From Chryseobacterium lathyri (GTDB lineage: Bacteria; Bacteroidota; Bacteroidia; Flavobacteriales; Weeksellaceae): a stretch of 64,000 bases of DNA. The notes under the pieces were generated by a model, which did not search any database, was not told where the DNA came from, and saw only the letters and a list, made by a program, of their open reading frames with translations. Positions 8,007-15,306 of this stretch are shown here, one piece after another; within the stretch, counting starts at the first letter, position 1; the number at the start of each line of letters is the position of its first letter. Both the position numbers and the translations under genes were made by a program. The stretch lies in NCBI RefSeq assembly GCF_003290185.1, contig NZ_QNFY01000003.1, forward strand, positions 310,001 to 374,000, read 5' to 3'.

Positions 8007-8720
8007 ATGCAAGAAAATACAGAAATTTCGTCACGATTACAGATGATGCTTGATCATTTAGGCGTTAACGCCCCTGAGTTTGCTAAAAAATTAGAGTATA
8101 ACAGGCCCCAGACCATCTATGATATATTGAACGGTAAAGCAAAACCAAGCTTTGACTTCTTTCACAGGCTTGAGAATTCAGAATATTCTGACACATTCGA
8201 ATACAAATGGGTTATAGGAGGGAAAGGTGAAATGCTGAAACACAACACTGTCATAATCCCTTTCAATATTAACCGGAAAACAAAAGACGGTATTATTGAA
8301 AGTCAGGAAGTTCCGTTTTATGATTTTTCAGCCGTGGCTGGCCTTCAGGAATTATTTGACAGTGGTACTCCACATAAGGTGCTACAAACCATTAAAATTC
8401 CGAACCTTCCAAAATGTGACGGAGCCATTAATGTAACCGGTGACAGTATGTATCCGTTGTTAAAGTCTGGGGACATTATCTTATATAAACAGATCACCGT
8501 TGACGATATATTTTTTGGTGAAATGTATTTGTTAAGTATTCTGACTAAGGGGCGTGAAGAGTATGTCACTGTCAAATATGTACACAAATCTGATTTGGGA
8601 AATGAATATGTAAAGCTTGTCAGCCAAAACCAACACCACCAACCAAGAGACTTTAAAGTAAGCGAAATTTCAGCCATAGCTTTGGTGAAAGCAAGTGTTC
8701 GATTCAACACAATGTTTTAA
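8007..8720 (+). CDS. phage repressor: HTH plus S24/LexA-like peptidase domain
   Basis: The protein has 237 residues. Residues 9-45 form an XRE-type helix-turn-helix (LGVNAPEFAKKL...IYDILNGKAKPS). The C-terminal half is a LexA/CI-like S24 domain with the Ser of GDSMYPLLKSGD (S147) and the Lys of VTVKY (K190), the Ser/Lys dyad of self-cleaving repressors. An Ala-Gly bond (SAVAG, residues 111-112) sits where LexA-family proteins cleave themselves, so it may be inactivated during the SOS response. The ATG at 8007 is preferred because the upstream TTG at 7953 lies inside the -7 element. Confidence 0.85.
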   Translation: MQENTEISSRLQMMLDHLGVNAPEFAKKLEYNRPQTIYDILNGKAKPSFDFFHRLENSEYSDTFEYKWVIGGKGEMLKHNTVIIPFNINRKTKDGIIESQEVPFYDFSAVAGLQELFDSGTPHKVLQTIKIPNLPKCDGAINVTGDSMYPLLKSGDIILYKQITVDDIFFGEMYLLSILTKGREEYVTVKYVHKSDLGNEYVKLVSQNQHHQPRDFKVSEISAIALVKASVRFNTMF

Positions 8721-8743
8721 ACTGCTGGTATCCAGTAGAGTGA

Positions 8744-8756
8744 GCTAATGTGCCGA
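8744..8756 (+). repeat. 13-bp direct repeat, copy 2 (GCTAATGTGCCGA)
   Basis: It is identical to 3074-3086 and in the same orientation, 23 bp after the repressor stop codon. Both copies are preceded by GTG or GTGA. Confidence 0.35.
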
Positions 8757-8850
8757 TGTCCCTATATATACCTGAATAATTCAAATTGATGCTTTTTAGG
8801 TGTTTTTTAGCCCTTATATATGCATGGATCGAACATCAAAAACATAGATT

Positions 8851-8886
8851 TGCGACCCCAAATGCGACCCCAAATGCGACTCCAAA
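8851..8886 (+). repeat. tandem repeat, three 12-bp units
   Basis: The unit TGCGACCCCAAA occurs twice exactly and a third time with one change (TGCGACTCCAAA). It is markedly more GC-rich than its surroundings. It could be protein-binding sites near a phage end, or a simple expansion. Confidence 0.6.
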
Positions 8887-9044
8887 TCAAAAAATAGCAT
8901 TTTTAGATGTAAAAGAATGGAATACAGAAAATCCGTTGTCTTTTTTTTATTTGTATAATTTTAAAACCTTTTCTAATATCCAGAAACGCTTTATAGCAAG
9001 CTTTTTAAGTGAAATGGTAATTTTTCATTTTTAGGGAAATAAGA

Positions 9045-9061
9045 AGCCCCGAAAAGGGGCT
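9045..9061. terminator. small hairpin, possible terminator
   Basis: The stem AGCCCC/GGGGCT surrounds a GAAAA loop. There is no clear T-run on the plus strand. On the minus strand it is followed by TTATTTCCC. It lies 164 bp downstream of the leftward gene ending at 9225. Confidence 0.4.
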
Positions 9062-9224
9062 GAATGATAGTTAAAATCTTATTTCGATAGTATTAAAATG
9101 GTAATAAATGGTAATTTTCGGCGTTTCGTTTTTTCTTATTTCGAGTTAATGTTATATTAGAAAACCTTTTATTAATAGGCGTTTTGGACCTTTTTTAACT
9201 TCTAACTAATTTTGCATTTTCGTT

Positions 9225-10514
9225 TTAAGGGGAGTAATTTTCTGATAAGTCTTTCCATTTTTCAAGTTTTGGTCCAGTATAAATATTTTCATTGAGAAAA
9301 TAAGAAGTTTGATCATTGATGTTATCAATAAAAGTCTTTTTTATCTGATACCAGTCTTTCTCAATTAAGAAATATGTTTCCTTATTATATATTATTTCAG
9401 AACAAAAATGATTTAACAGTTTATCTTTGGTTAGTAGTTGTTCGTTTTCATCAAGTGTTTCTAGATTTGCAGAATCTATTATTTTTTTAAACTCTTCGAA
9501 TGTTAACAAACCTCCACATATTTCTACAATTGTTAATATTACTTGTTGTATTTCCCTAATCGTACCATCCAACGAAATTTCTTGTAATTTTCTTTTATAA
9601 TAAAAGCTTAGTTTTGAGGTAGAAGCTTGAAAATATTTATCAAATTCCTTATTACTTATTTCGATGCTGTAGAAATCCTTGGTATCACAATAATTTTTAT
9701 ATGTTAATTTTATTAAGTCCTCAAACAAGTTTTCTATTAGAATATTTTCTGATTTCGGAACTTTATTAACACTATTTATTTCAACAGTATAATCCTTTGT
9801 CAATAAATATTCACATTTTTTTATAATATTTAAAAGCTCTTGGAAAGAAATAGATTTTTTTAATGAAAATGAATTTTTTGCGATGCATATACTATCATTT
9901 TTAAGATCTTTTGCTTTGAATCCAAATGTTTTTATTAAACTTTCTTTAGTGAGTAACGCATTTAGTTCATTATATATCTTTCCAAAATTATCATTTTCAT
10001 ATAAATTATAATCATTTCTAAAAAATTTAACTTCTCCTTGAATTCCCCCCGTTAAATTTCTTTCTTTTGTTGATTTTAAAGCCTTATCATCAACCTTTAC
10101 TATTCTAGCTAAAATTTCTATTCCAAAATCATTTGTTGCAACTTCCTGAACAGTTACATGTGCATATCCTCCTGTAGAAGCAAATATTTTTTTTGTTTTA
10201 ATATTTTGGAATAAAATAATATAACTTTCCGAAGTTGATTTATTTAAATTTAATATTTCCTGTTCTGCTTCTACAACATTCTTTATAAAATCTTTCCATT
10301 TGACATCGCTAGTTGCTTTTTTATAAAATACTTTTATATCAAATGAATCGCTAATATCATTTTTTACCTTTTGCTCTTTAAATTTCCTAGATTTAAAGAA
10401 TTTAGATAAATATGTAAAGTCTACATCTTTTATTAATACTTTTTTTGTTCTTGGATGTTTTTCTCTTATTTGTTTCTTTAACAAATAAATGCTATTTTGA
10501 ATTTTTTCTGACAT
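9225..10514 (-). CDS. DUF6119 / TIGR04141-like sporadically distributed protein, candidate defence gene
   Basis: The protein has 429 residues, rich in Lys, Asn and Ile, encoded in very AT-rich DNA. The middle (about residues 110-245) follows the TIGR04141/DUF6119 pattern: a glycine-containing strand (ASTGGYAHVTVQ), then FGIEILARIVKVDDKALKSTKERNL-type conserved block, then NDSICIAKNSFSLKKSISFQELL. The family is patchily distributed and usually over 500 residues, so this member is short. Its location between a phage remnant and repeats fits an accessory, possibly anti-phage gene; that role is inference. Its upstream region carries one arm of the inverted repeat at 10524-10815. Confidence 0.6.
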   Translation of the reverse strand: MSEKIQNSIYLLKKQIREKHPRTKKVLIKDVDFTYLSKFFKSRKFKEQKVKNDISDSFDIKVFYKKATSDVKWKDFIKNVVEAEQEILNLNKSTSESYIILFQNIKTKKIFASTGGYAHVTVQEVATNDFGIEILARIVKVDDKALKSTKERNLTGGIQGEVKFFRNDYNLYENDNFGKIYNELNALLTKESLIKTFGFKAKDLKNDSICIAKNSFSLKKSISFQELLNIIKKCEYLLTKDYTVEINSVNKVPKSENILIENLFEDLIKLTYKNYCDTKDFYSIEISNKEFDKYFQASTSKLSFYYKRKLQEISLDGTIREIQQVILTIVEICGGLLTFEEFKKIIDSANLETLDENEQLLTKDKLLNHFCSEIIYNKETYFLIEKDWYQIKKTFIDNINDQTSYFLNENIYTGPKLEKWKDLSENYSP

Positions 10515-10523
10515 TTGTATGGC

Positions 10524-10815
10524 TTTAGTTAATTAAGAACCAAATATATAAAAAAGGATTTACTCACACTTACGGGAAACCGTAGTCTCAAACATCCTGC
10601 TTACAACCTCCCCAACACCTCCGCACCTCTAAAACATTTGCAAAACAAACCTCCCGACTTCTCCAGTGGTTCCAAACACTATTGTTTACCACTTCCAGAG
10701 ATCTCCGGAAGTCTCCTACAAGTTGCGGGGGATTTCCGTATAGCTTCGGAGATTTATTTCGAGGGTGTTTGTAAGTAAACAACTTTTTTATATATTTGGT
10801 TCTTAATTAACTAAA
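10524..10815. repeat. 292-bp element with perfect 32-bp inverted terminal repeats, possible inverton or MITE-like repeat
   Basis: The arms at 10524-10555 and 10784-10815 are exact reverse complements over 32 bases. The 228-bp centre is much more GC-rich than the arms. Each arm, read outward, contains TATATTTG, a match to TAnnTTTG, and points at the neighbouring start codon: leftward to the DUF6119-like gene and rightward to the DUF6261-like remnant. Next to the right arm the centre supplies TTTG exactly 19 bp upstream. Next to the left arm it does not. Inversion between the arms would move that -33 element to the other gene. No recombinase gene is in the window. Confidence 0.75.
10768..10798 (+). 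promoter_or_regulatory. Bacteroidota-type promoter at the right end of the element
   Basis: TTTG at 10768-10771, a 19-bp spacer and TATATTTG at 10791-10798 form a canonical -33/-7 promoter reading right into the remnant gene at 10826. The -7 part is inside the inverted repeat arm and the -33 part is in the unique centre. Confidence 0.65.
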
Positions 10816-10825
10816 ACACAAACAA

Positions 10826-10957
10826 ATGAAAATTGCACTCACGAAACTGAGTACTAAAGATTTTGCGACTTTGGCTCAGAGAATTATTGCCAATTCCCAA
10901 ACCGGAAAATATCTGTTATTACCTGAACAGTCCCGGATTGGCAGAGAATACATATAA
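10826..10957 (+). pseudogene. truncated DUF6261-like gene, N-terminal remnant
   Basis: The 43-codon frame begins MKIALTKLSTKDFATLAQR, which matches from memory the N-terminus of DUF6261-type proteins of Bacteroidota, normally about 200 residues or more. After about residue 34 it runs into unrelated sequence and a stop, followed at once by a terminator. The intact promoter and 5' end suggest the rest was deleted. Confidence 0.5.
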
Positions 10958-10960
10958 TAA

Positions 10961-10985
10961 AAAACCCTCTAAAAAGAGGGTTTAT
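10961..10985. terminator. terminator between the remnant gene and the GG-leader peptide gene
   Basis: The stem AAACCCTCT/AGAGGGTTT has an A-rich loop and A/T runs on both sides, so it can end both the rightward remnant transcript and the leftward peptide transcript. Confidence 0.8.
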
Positions 10986-10989
10986 ATCA

Positions 10990-11166
10990 TTAAGGATTAG
11001 AAATTACAGGTTTACATCCACATAAGCAGTCTTCAAGGCCGGACAACTCATCACATACCCCTATTGCGTCACATCTGTAAATGAATCCAATCTTACATCT
11101 TGGGGTACCGCTACCTCCATTTACCTGCTTTAACTGTTCTCTCGAAACCTTTTTTAAATTTTTCAT
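10990..11166 (-). CDS. GG-leader bacteriocin-like peptide
   Basis: This 58-residue precursor is translated directly from the sequence. The leader MKNLKKVSREQLKQVNGG ends in the double glycine recognised by C39 peptidase/ABC exporters. The mature part of 40 residues contains six cysteines (RCK, YRC, GVC, DCLCGC), enough for three disulphides. Such leaders are widespread in Chryseobacterium 'bacteriocin-like' proteins. No dedicated exporter or immunity gene is adjacent, so it probably uses a transporter encoded elsewhere. The start at 11166 is preceded by an AT-rich region without a clear ribosome-binding site. Confidence 0.75.
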   Translation of the reverse strand: MKNLKKVSREQLKQVNGGSGTPRCKIGFIYRCDAIGVCDELSGLEDCLCGCKPVISNP

Positions 11167-11273
11167 AGTAATTGTTTAATTTGTTTGAATTTCAAATATA
11201 ACAATATTCCCTATGTGAAGATTTATTTTTTTACTTTTTAAGTAAACCTTAACTTTTAGGCCTGATCACAAAA

Positions 11274-11300
11274 AAAACTCAGCATACCGCCGAGTTTATT
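11274..11300. terminator. hairpin terminator candidate
   Basis: AAACTC and GAGTTT arms flank CAGCATACCGCC, with A-run before and T-run after (TTTATTTTTTG). It is directly followed by the palindromic repeat at 11301-11417. Confidence 0.5.
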
Positions 11301-11417
11301 TTTTGAACCATTAAGAGGATTTAAGTAATCAAGAGTAGTTAAGAAAACCTCTTTGATGTTTTGTGAAGCCTACTGCTTACTATTCTTAACACCTTAAACC
11401 TTCTTAATGGTTCAAAA
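11301..11417. repeat. intergenic palindromic repeat (AACCATTAAG family), long form
   Basis: The outer arms (11301-11325 and 11393-11417) pair over 25 bp with two mismatches and begin TTTTGAACCATTAAG. Pairing continues imperfectly inward (CAAGAGTAGTTAAG with CTTACTATTCTTAA). A shorter relative with the same ends lies at 39281-39350. It looks like a dispersed repeat that folds as RNA or single-stranded DNA. Confidence 0.65.
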
Positions 11418-11439
11418 TAGAGTTTAAAGCTTTTATTTT

Positions 11440-11964
11440 CTATAATTTCTCGTATTCTTTCAGAAAATTATACGTGGCATCTTTTAAAGATTTTTTTAGA
11501 TTATTCTTTTCGTCTCCGCCACCGCTTTTACGGATTCCTGTGGTTTGTATTTCTTTGTTGTTGCTGATGTTTTTATAGTTCACCACTGTTTTCAGGGTCG
11601 CTACAGAAAAACCGAAATGCCAGTTTATTTCCGAAATATCAGCATCGAATACCAGAGCATCTTTATCCGTGATTTCTTCGGAATTTTCAATGAATTTTAG
11701 TTTTACATTGGTCTCATTGGCAAGTTCATTCAAAGATAACTGGAAGGTTTCTTTTACGTTGGGCTGAACCACACCGCCCAGTACAGTTCCATGCATTCCC
11801 GTAAAGTTGATCAGGGTCTGGCTTTTAGGATTCAGTTTGAAATAGATAGGTTTTTCTGCATAGAAATTTTTGTTCAAACTGTTATTCGTGTAATTGTGGG
11901 ATGTTCCGCAAGCTGTTAAAGCAATTGTTGCTGCCAATAGTAAAAGAAATCTGAAAATTTTCAT
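11440..11964 (-). CDS. hypothetical lipoprotein
   Basis: With the ATG at 11964 the protein has 174 residues and a clean lipoprotein signal (MKIFRFLLLLAATIALTAC, Cys 19). The longer frame from 11991 adds nine residues before that signal and is unlikely. The mature part has strand-rich segments (FTGMHGTVLGGVVQPN, then DALVFDADISEINWHFGFSVATLKTVVNY) and resembles envelope lipoproteins without a named domain. No operon partner is visible. Confidence 0.65.
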   Translation of the reverse strand: MKIFRFLLLLAATIALTACGTSHNYTNNSLNKNFYAEKPIYFKLNPKSQTLINFTGMHGTVLGGVVQPNVKETFQLSLNELANETNVKLKFIENSEEITDKDALVFDADISEINWHFGFSVATLKTVVNYKNISNNKEIQTTGIRKSGGGDEKNNLKKSLKDATYNFLKEYEKL

Positions 11965-12092
11965 GGTTTGTTTTATAAAATTACTGACCAAATATATATA
12001 AAAAAGGAAGATAATTATAAACGGCGGAGACCATAATCAAAGAGTTTCCAACCTTTTTCCAAAACAAAGCATCTTTACTATAAAAGATCCCT

Positions 12093-12659
12093 ATGAAAAT
12101 TACCATACCAAAGCCATGTCATGAAAACTGGGAAACCATGACTCCTGACGAAAAAGGAAGATTTTGCTCCGTTTGTTCCAAGACAGTCCACGATTTTACC
12201 AATTCCTCAGATGAAGAGCTTATCGGCGGCCTTACTTCTGGTGATAAGATTTGTGGAAGATTCAGAGATGATCAGCTGGGGCTGAACCTGAATTTTTCAA
12301 TTACCGGTAAAATTGCATTAGGCCTATTGGGCGTCAGTGGAATTTTGGCAACAGCAAATGCCCAGGAGGTTAAAAATGAAAACATGAAAAGCGTTGATAA
12401 GCTGAGAGGGCTTAATATAAATCAGCAGACAGATGATTCCATATACAGGAATAAAACCATCCGTTTGGGAGCGCCGCTTTCAAAACCGGCAGCAAAGCCT
12501 ATTATCCTGTTTAATAAGAAGAGGATTTCCCAGGCTGAAATGCAGAAGCTAAACCCAGATAAAATTAAAAGGATTAATATTCTCTCAGGAGAAGGAGCCG
12601 TAAAGCTTTATGGAAAGGAAGGCGAAAACGGAGTCATTGTTATTGAAGGTAAAAATTGA
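12093..12659 (+). CDS. hypothetical protein with cysteine motif, one membrane segment and TonB-plug-like C-terminus
   Basis: The protein has 188 residues. The N-terminus has a conserved Bacteroidota pattern (PCHENWETMTPDEKGRFCSVCSKTVHDFT) with CxxC at about residues 27-30. A hydrophobic segment (IALGLLGVSGILATANA, about 74-90) is likely membrane-spanning or an internal signal. The C-terminus (RINILSGEGAVKLYGKEGENGVIVI) is like the end of a TonB-dependent receptor plug domain. Similar proteins are common in Chryseobacterium. The function is not known, and the cysteines suggest metal or redox chemistry. Confidence 0.6.
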   Translation: MKITIPKPCHENWETMTPDEKGRFCSVCSKTVHDFTNSSDEELIGGLTSGDKICGRFRDDQLGLNLNFSITGKIALGLLGVSGILATANAQEVKNENMKSVDKLRGLNINQQTDDSIYRNKTIRLGAPLSKPAAKPIILFNKKRISQAEMQKLNPDKIKRINILSGEGAVKLYGKEGENGVIVIEGKN

Positions 12660-12711
12660 GAAGTATTCATTTTAAAATATTTCCTTAAAACTCTTACAGG
12701 GTGAGTGATAA

Positions 12712-12750
12712 ATAATAGCTGCGGCAATCGAAGATTGCCGGAGCTATTAT
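12712..12750. terminator. bidirectional terminator between convergent genes
   Basis: ATAATAGCT and AGCTATTAT arms extend through GCGGCAATC/GATTGCCGG (one mismatch) around a GAA loop. It separates the rightward gene ending at 12659 from the leftward tpx ending at 12771. Confidence 0.65.
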
Positions 12751-12770
12751 ATGAATCTAAAAAGAAAGTC

Positions 12771-13328
12771 TTATTTTTTCACCGCTGCAATAGCGGCTTC
12801 ATAATTAGGTTCATGTGAAATATCATCCACCTGCTCTTCATAAATGATTTTTCCCGAAGGATCAATAACCACTACAGCTCTGCTCAAAAGGCCTTTCATT
12901 ACAGAATCTGTGATCTCTACTCCATACGTCTTCCCGAAATCTGAACGGAAATCCGAAAGCATCACCACATTCTTGATCCCTTCCGCACCGCAGAATCTTT
13001 TCTGGGCAAAAGGAAGATCTTTGGAAATACAAAGAACCACTGTATTCGGAATATTCCCTGCATCTTCATTGAAATGATGTACAGAAGCCGAGCAAACCCC
13101 TGTATCAACACTTGGGAAAATATTAAGAATAACATATTTTCCTTTATACGAATCCAGAGTCTGATCTTTCATCGTCACATCCGTAAGCGTAAACTTGGGT
13201 GCAGCTTTATTCACTGCAGGTAATTTGGAGTACGTGTGCACAGGCTTTCCTCCCATCAGAACAGTATTCTGGGCGAAACTGAATACTGAGAAAAGGAATA
13301 CTGTGCTGAAAATTAATCTTGATACCAT
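12771..13328 (-). CDS. tpx: secreted thiol peroxidase (Tpx)
   Basis: The protein has 185 residues, including an N-terminal signal peptide (MVSRLIFSTVFLFSVFSFAQ). The rest aligns by eye with Tpx/2-Cys peroxiredoxins: the peroxidatic Cys in FPSVDTGVCSASV and a resolving Cys in KRFCGAEGIKNV. It reduces hydroperoxides, here probably in the periplasm. A cytosolic homologue lacking the signal lies at 32616-33113, with matching motifs (IDTGICAAS, GRFCAAEGLNNV). Confidence 0.88.
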   Translation of the reverse strand: MVSRLIFSTVFLFSVFSFAQNTVLMGGKPVHTYSKLPAVNKAAPKFTLTDVTMKDQTLDSYKGKYVILNIFPSVDTGVCSASVHHFNEDAGNIPNTVVLCISKDLPFAQKRFCGAEGIKNVVMLSDFRSDFGKTYGVEITDSVMKGLLSRAVVVIDPSGKIIYEEQVDDISHEPNYEAAIAAVKK

Positions 13329-13504
13329 GAATTTTATTTTTAAACAAAATTATTCTTTTTTTAGTACTCGTTCATTAATTTTAATTCAAATACCCGTCAA
13401 ATAGAGCAAATCTATCGGCAGCCTATTTTTTTTACCAATTGTAACATCTACCTTTATTCTGTAAAAGGCAATTTTACATTCAAATTATCAAAAAAATAAA
13501 ATTT

Positions 13505-15133
13505 ATGGATTCAGTAAACAAGCTGTCATTGCAGGATATCTTTAAAAGTGAAAATGAAATTCCTGAAGAATATAAAGTTCCCGAGATCCACCAGAAGGTT
13601 TACCTTCTGAACGGAGAACTGGTAGAGTGGAAGGGGGAAGTTCAGAATATCTATTCGCCCGTCTGTATTCCTACAGAAAATGGGTTGGAAAGAAAACTTC
13701 TGGGGAGTGTTCCTAATATTGGCCCAAAAGAAGCGATGGATGTCCTTGAAGCTTCCGTTAAAGCCTATGATAATGGTCTGGGAGAATGGCCTACCATGTC
13801 TGTGGAAGAAAGAATTAAATGTATGCAGAAATTTGTATACCTGATGATCGAACAGCGGGATCTGGTGATTAAATTACTCATGTGGGAGATCGGGAAAACC
13901 TTAGCGGATTCAACCAAAGAATTTGACCGTACTGTAGACTACATCAATCAAACCATTGATGCGCTGAAAGACCTGGATAGAGAATCTTCCCGTTTCCAGG
14001 AGGCGGAAGGAACCATAGCACAGATAAGAAGAGCTCCACTAGGGGTGGTTCTGAGCATGGGACCTTTCAATTACCCTTTAAATGAGATTTTCACTACGCT
14101 GATTCCGGCTCTCATTATGGGAAATACCATTCTCTTTAAGCTTCCTAAGCATGGGGTTCTTGCTCATTATCCATTATTGAATGCCTTTAAAGAAGCTTTC
14201 CCGAAAGGAACGGTCAATACCCTTTACGGAAAAGGTTCGGAAATCATTACCCCGATCATGGAAAGCGGAAAAGTAAATGTTCTGGCCTTTATCGGGTCCA
14301 GTAAAGTAGCTAACGGACTAAAGAAGCTGCACCCTAAAGTGAACCGTCTTCGCGCCATTCTCAGCCTTGATGCTAAAAATGCAGCTATTGTTACTAAAAA
14401 TGCCGATCTGAATGTCGCAGTAAGCGAATGTATCCTGGGAGCATTGTCATTCAACGGGCAACGGTGCACGGCACTGAAGCTTATATTTGTGCAAAAAGAA
14501 ATAGCCGAAGAATTTACCCGGAAATTAAGTGCCGCTGTTTCTGCACTGAAGCCAGGCCTTCCGTGGGAAAAAGACGTAAAAGTGACTCCGCTGCCGGAAG
14601 TTAATAAGCCGCCTTACCTTAAAGAATGTATAGAAGATGCGTTGGCAAAAGGTGCGAAAGTTTTAAATGAAAACGGCGGCTTTACTGAGGAATCTTTTGT
14701 TTTTCCTGCAGTGGTTTATCCTGTCAGCAGCGATATGAAGTTGTATCATGAAGAACAGTTCGGACCGGTGATTCCTGTGGTGCCATTTGAAGATATTGAG
14801 GAGCCTATAGATTATCAGGTAAATGCCTCTCATGGAATGCAGGTGAGCATTTTCAGTGAAGATCCGCAGGAAGTTTCCAGATTAATTGATCCTTTTGTGA
14901 ATCTCGTAAGCCGTGTCAACATCAATTGCCAGGCACAGCGTGGGCCGGATGTTTTCCCATTCACAGGAAGAAAAGACAGTGCAGAGGGAACGCTTTCTGT
15001 TTTTGATGCGCTCCGCTCATTTTCAATCAGGTCTCTGGTAGCTGCAAAACTGACAGATTCCAATAAAAAATTATTAAATACAATTGTAAGAGAACATGAT
15101 TCTAACTTTTTAAGCACTGATTACATTTTTTAG
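13505..15133 (+). CDS. gapN: NADP-dependent non-phosphorylating glyceraldehyde-3-phosphate dehydrogenase (aldehyde dehydrogenase family)
   Basis: This 542-residue aldehyde dehydrogenase superfamily enzyme would oxidise glyceraldehyde 3-phosphate directly to 3-phosphoglycerate with NADP. The nucleophile is Cys 321 (FNGQRCTA). NAD(P)-binding elements are seen at GPFNYPLNE (about 192) and GSSKVA (about 264). The general-base region reads LSLDAKN (Asp 289), where most family members have Glu. GapN-like annotation fits the long N-terminus and Flavobacteriales homologues, but the substrate is not proven by sequence. Confidence 0.75.
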   Translation: MDSVNKLSLQDIFKSENEIPEEYKVPEIHQKVYLLNGELVEWKGEVQNIYSPVCIPTENGLERKLLGSVPNIGPKEAMDVLEASVKAYDNGLGEWPTMSVEERIKCMQKFVYLMIEQRDLVIKLLMWEIGKTLADSTKEFDRTVDYINQTIDALKDLDRESSRFQEAEGTIAQIRRAPLGVVLSMGPFNYPLNEIFTTLIPALIMGNTILFKLPKHGVLAHYPLLNAFKEAFPKGTVNTLYGKGSEIITPIMESGKVNVLAFIGSSKVANGLKKLHPKVNRLRAILSLDAKNAAIVTKNADLNVAVSECILGALSFNGQRCTALKLIFVQKEIAEEFTRKLSAAVSALKPGLPWEKDVKVTPLPEVNKPPYLKECIEDALAKGAKVLNENGGFTEESFVFPAVVYPVSSDMKLYHEEQFGPVIPVVPFEDIEEPIDYQVNASHGMQVSIFSEDPQEVSRLIDPFVNLVSRVNINCQAQRGPDVFPFTGRKDSAEGTLSVFDALRSFSIRSLVAAKLTDSNKKLLNTIVREHDSNFLSTDYIF

Positions 15134-15164
15134 ACAGTTTTTAATTCTATTTAAATAAAATAAT

Positions 15165-15196
15165 AATCCTCAAGAAATTCTTGTTTTTTGAGGATT
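15165..15196 (+). terminator. gapN terminator
   Basis: The stem AATCCTCAA/TTGAGGATT is followed by a T-rich tract. It starts 32 bp after the gapN stop codon. Confidence 0.75.
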
Positions 15197-15306
15197 TTAT
15201 ATGAGTAGTAAAGTTGATTGAGTAAACTTTGAGTCAGAAATATAATTGTATTAAAAATCTGTAACATTTCTTTGCATTTCAAACTAACTCTATAGAGCCC
15301 GGAATC

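Larger units (their letters stand above)
8721..9224. other. non-coding stretch beyond the repressor
   Basis: This 504-bp AT-rich stretch contains the second 13-bp repeat (8744-8756), a 3 x 12-bp tandem repeat (8851-8886) and a small hairpin (9045-9061). In a Mu-like phage the left attachment end should lie in this direction from the repressor, but I could not identify an end. The one open frame (8786-9034) shows no protein-like features. Confidence 0.6.

Noticed and set aside
8786..9034. 82-codon frame with an ATPNATPN repeat
   Set aside because: The repeat is just the 12-bp tandem repeat translated. There are no protein features or promoter.
10588..10782. 64-codon frame inside the inverted-repeat element on the minus strand
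   Set aside because: It begins with TTG inside the repeat, has no family resemblance I can support, and is explained by the element being repeated DNA.
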